Positions 32,730 through 33,678 of a DNA stretch of 33,678 nt are shown here, one piece after another; the stretch's first letter is position 1, and the number at the start of each line of letters is the position of its first letter. Location of the stretch: positions 1-33,678 of the forward strand of contig JBNJED010000006.1 in assembly GCA_051745535.1 (NCBI GenBank). The letters run 5' to 3'. Position numbers and translations under genes: made by a program. The stretch comes from Thiohalospira sp051745535. GTDB taxonomy: Bacteria > Pseudomonadota > Gammaproteobacteria > Thiohalospirales > Thiohalospiraceae. The notes beneath the pieces are model-generated. The model saw only the letters and a list, made by a program, of their open reading frames with translations. It searched no databases and was not told the origin of the DNA.

Positions 32730-33461
32730 CTAGAGGTCCAGGAGCCGTTCGCGTTCTTCGGCCGAGGGCTCGAAACCGCGGTGCTCGTAATGGGTGAAGA
32801 TAGCATCCACCACCTCCTCGGGGTTGTCCAGAACGTGCACCAGCTCCATGTCCTCGGGATTGATCATCCCCTCCCCCACCAGCGTGGCCCGGAACCACTC
32901 CAGCAGCCCCTCCCAGAAGGGGCGGTGGACCAGGATGATGGGGATGCGCCGGGTCTTGCCGGTCTGCACCAGGGTCAGGATCTCCGCCAGCTCGTCCAGG
33001 GTGCCGAAGCCCCCGGGGAGCACCACGTAGGCGGCGGCGTACTTCACGAACATCACCTTGCGCGAGAAGAAGTGGCGGAAGGAGAGGTTGATGTCCTGAT
33101 AGCCGTTGCCCGACGGCTCGTGGGGGAGCTGGATGTTGAGCCCGATGGAGGGGGACTTGCCCTCGTAGGCGCCCTTGTTGGCCGCCTCCATGATCCCGGG
33201 ACCGCCGCCGCTGACCACGGAGAAGCCGGCCTGGGAGAGGGCGTGGGCGATGGCCTCCGCCGACTGGTAGTAGGGGTGGTCGGTGCCCGCCCGGGCGGAG
33301 CCGAAGATGCTCACCGAGGGCTTGATCTGCGCCAGCCGCTCGAAGCCCTCCACGAACTCCGCCATGATCTGGAAGATCTTCCAGGACTCGCGATTGAGCA
33401 GGGTATCGTCCACCGGCGCCATGCCGGGGTGGGCCATCTTGTGGAGCTTGTCCGCCGCCAT
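32730..33461 (-). CDS. LOG family (TIGR00730-type) nucleotide phosphoribohydrolase-like protein
   Basis: This 243-residue Rossmann-fold protein carries the two LOG-family signatures, GGGPGIMEAANKGA at 85-98 and PGGFGTLDE at 149-157. Characterised relatives cleave the N-glycosidic bond of nucleoside 5'-monophosphates (cytokinin ribotides in plants, AMP or other nucleotides in bacteria); the substrate here is unknown. The ATG at 33461 with GAGGG upstream is preferred over an in-frame ATG at 33614, because the extra 51 residues are Arg/Pro-rich and unlike the family. It heads the leftward run. The remaining 217 bases to the right edge hold no gene I can support; an AT-rich stretch at about 33618-33662 may carry its promoter. 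Confidence 0.93.
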   Translation of the reverse strand: MAADKLHKMAHPGMAPVDDTLLNRESWKIFQIMAEFVEGFERLAQIKPSVSIFGSARAGTDHPYYQSAEAIAHALSQAGFSVVSGGGPGIMEAANKGAYEGKSPSIGLNIQLPHEPSGNGYQDINLSFRHFFSRKVMFVKYAAAYVVLPGGFGTLDELAEILTLVQTGKTRRIPIILVHRPFWEGLLEWFRATLVGEGMINPEDMELVHVLDNPEEVVDAIFTHYEHRGFEPSAEERERLLDL

Positions 33462-33678
33462 TGTCGGGATCCCTCGATTCAGGGGCCGCCATTCTGGCAC
33501 AGGTAGCATGGCGGGCGGTATCCGGGGAGCGGACTGTTTCTCCGAGTCGCGGCGCCGTTCCCGGGGCGGGTAAAGGTTGGCCAGGGTGTCGCGCGGCAGG
33601 GATGCCGCGCGCAAGCCTTGTACGTTTCTATTCCGGCTTTGGTAGTTTTGCCGTCCAGTTACCGGGGAAGCCGCACAA

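Noticed and set aside
1..33678. CRISPR arrays, insertion sequences, prophage, toxin-antitoxin pairs, tRNA or rRNA genes
   Set aside because: I saw no regularly spaced repeats, transposase or integrase domains, attachment repeats, or cloverleaf and rRNA-like sequence; nearly all the DNA is accounted for by conserved genes.

Overview
The window is a GC-rich (roughly two-thirds G+C by eye) bacterial chromosome segment centred on the replication origin neighbourhood. Gene order, the single-partner F1Fo ATP synthase operon, the GyrB length of about 800 residues, the AtpD sequence style and the thrB-DUF2782 pair all point to a gammaproteobacterium. The style of AtpE and of the intergenic repeat makes a member of the Chromatiales/Ectothiorhodospiraceae-like group my best guess; that placement is inference, not something the sequence proves.

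Layout. (1) Positions 1-530: the 3' end of a class 1 fructose-1,6-bisphosphatase gene, then facing terminators. (2) Positions 530-6706, minus strand: dnaA, dnaN, recF, gyrB, the classic replication-initiation cluster. A near-perfect parS site lies inside recF. The dnaA-dnaN spacer is AT-rich and holds two DnaA boxes, and a third box sits upstream of dnaA. (3) Positions 6806-14919, plus strand: rpmH, rnpA, yidD, yidC, mnmE, mnmG, rsmG, parA, parB, covering ribosomal protein L34, RNase P protein, membrane-protein insertion, tRNA wobble-U34 modification, 16S rRNA methylation and chromosome partition. (4) Positions 14953-22017: a strong sigma70-type promoter, atpIBEFHAGDC and a perfect 14-bp terminator hairpin. 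(5) Positions 22068-25290: glmU and glmS, which supply UDP-GlcNAc for cell envelope synthesis. (6) Positions 25277-25917, minus strand: a stand-alone receiver protein and a stand-alone Hpt protein, translationally coupled. (7) Positions 26010-29299: uvrD and a TRAP solute-binding protein with a Tat/lipoprotein signal. (8) Positions 29326-29451: a Y-shaped inverted repeat between convergent genes. (9) Positions 29492-33461, minus strand: a tight five-gene run of LOG-family protein, DUF2782 protein, thrB, dctQ and dctM. The TRAP membrane subunits therefore converge on their probable binding protein.

The region is mainly conserved core genome. I do not see a new defence system, a CRISPR array, an insertion sequence, a prophage or RNA genes. 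The points most worth a second look are the parS site in recF coding sequence, the two candidate origin spacers, the Y-shaped dispersed-type repeat, the orphan receiver/Hpt pair, the MnmE G4-motif deviation, and the TRAP transporter split around the repeat.
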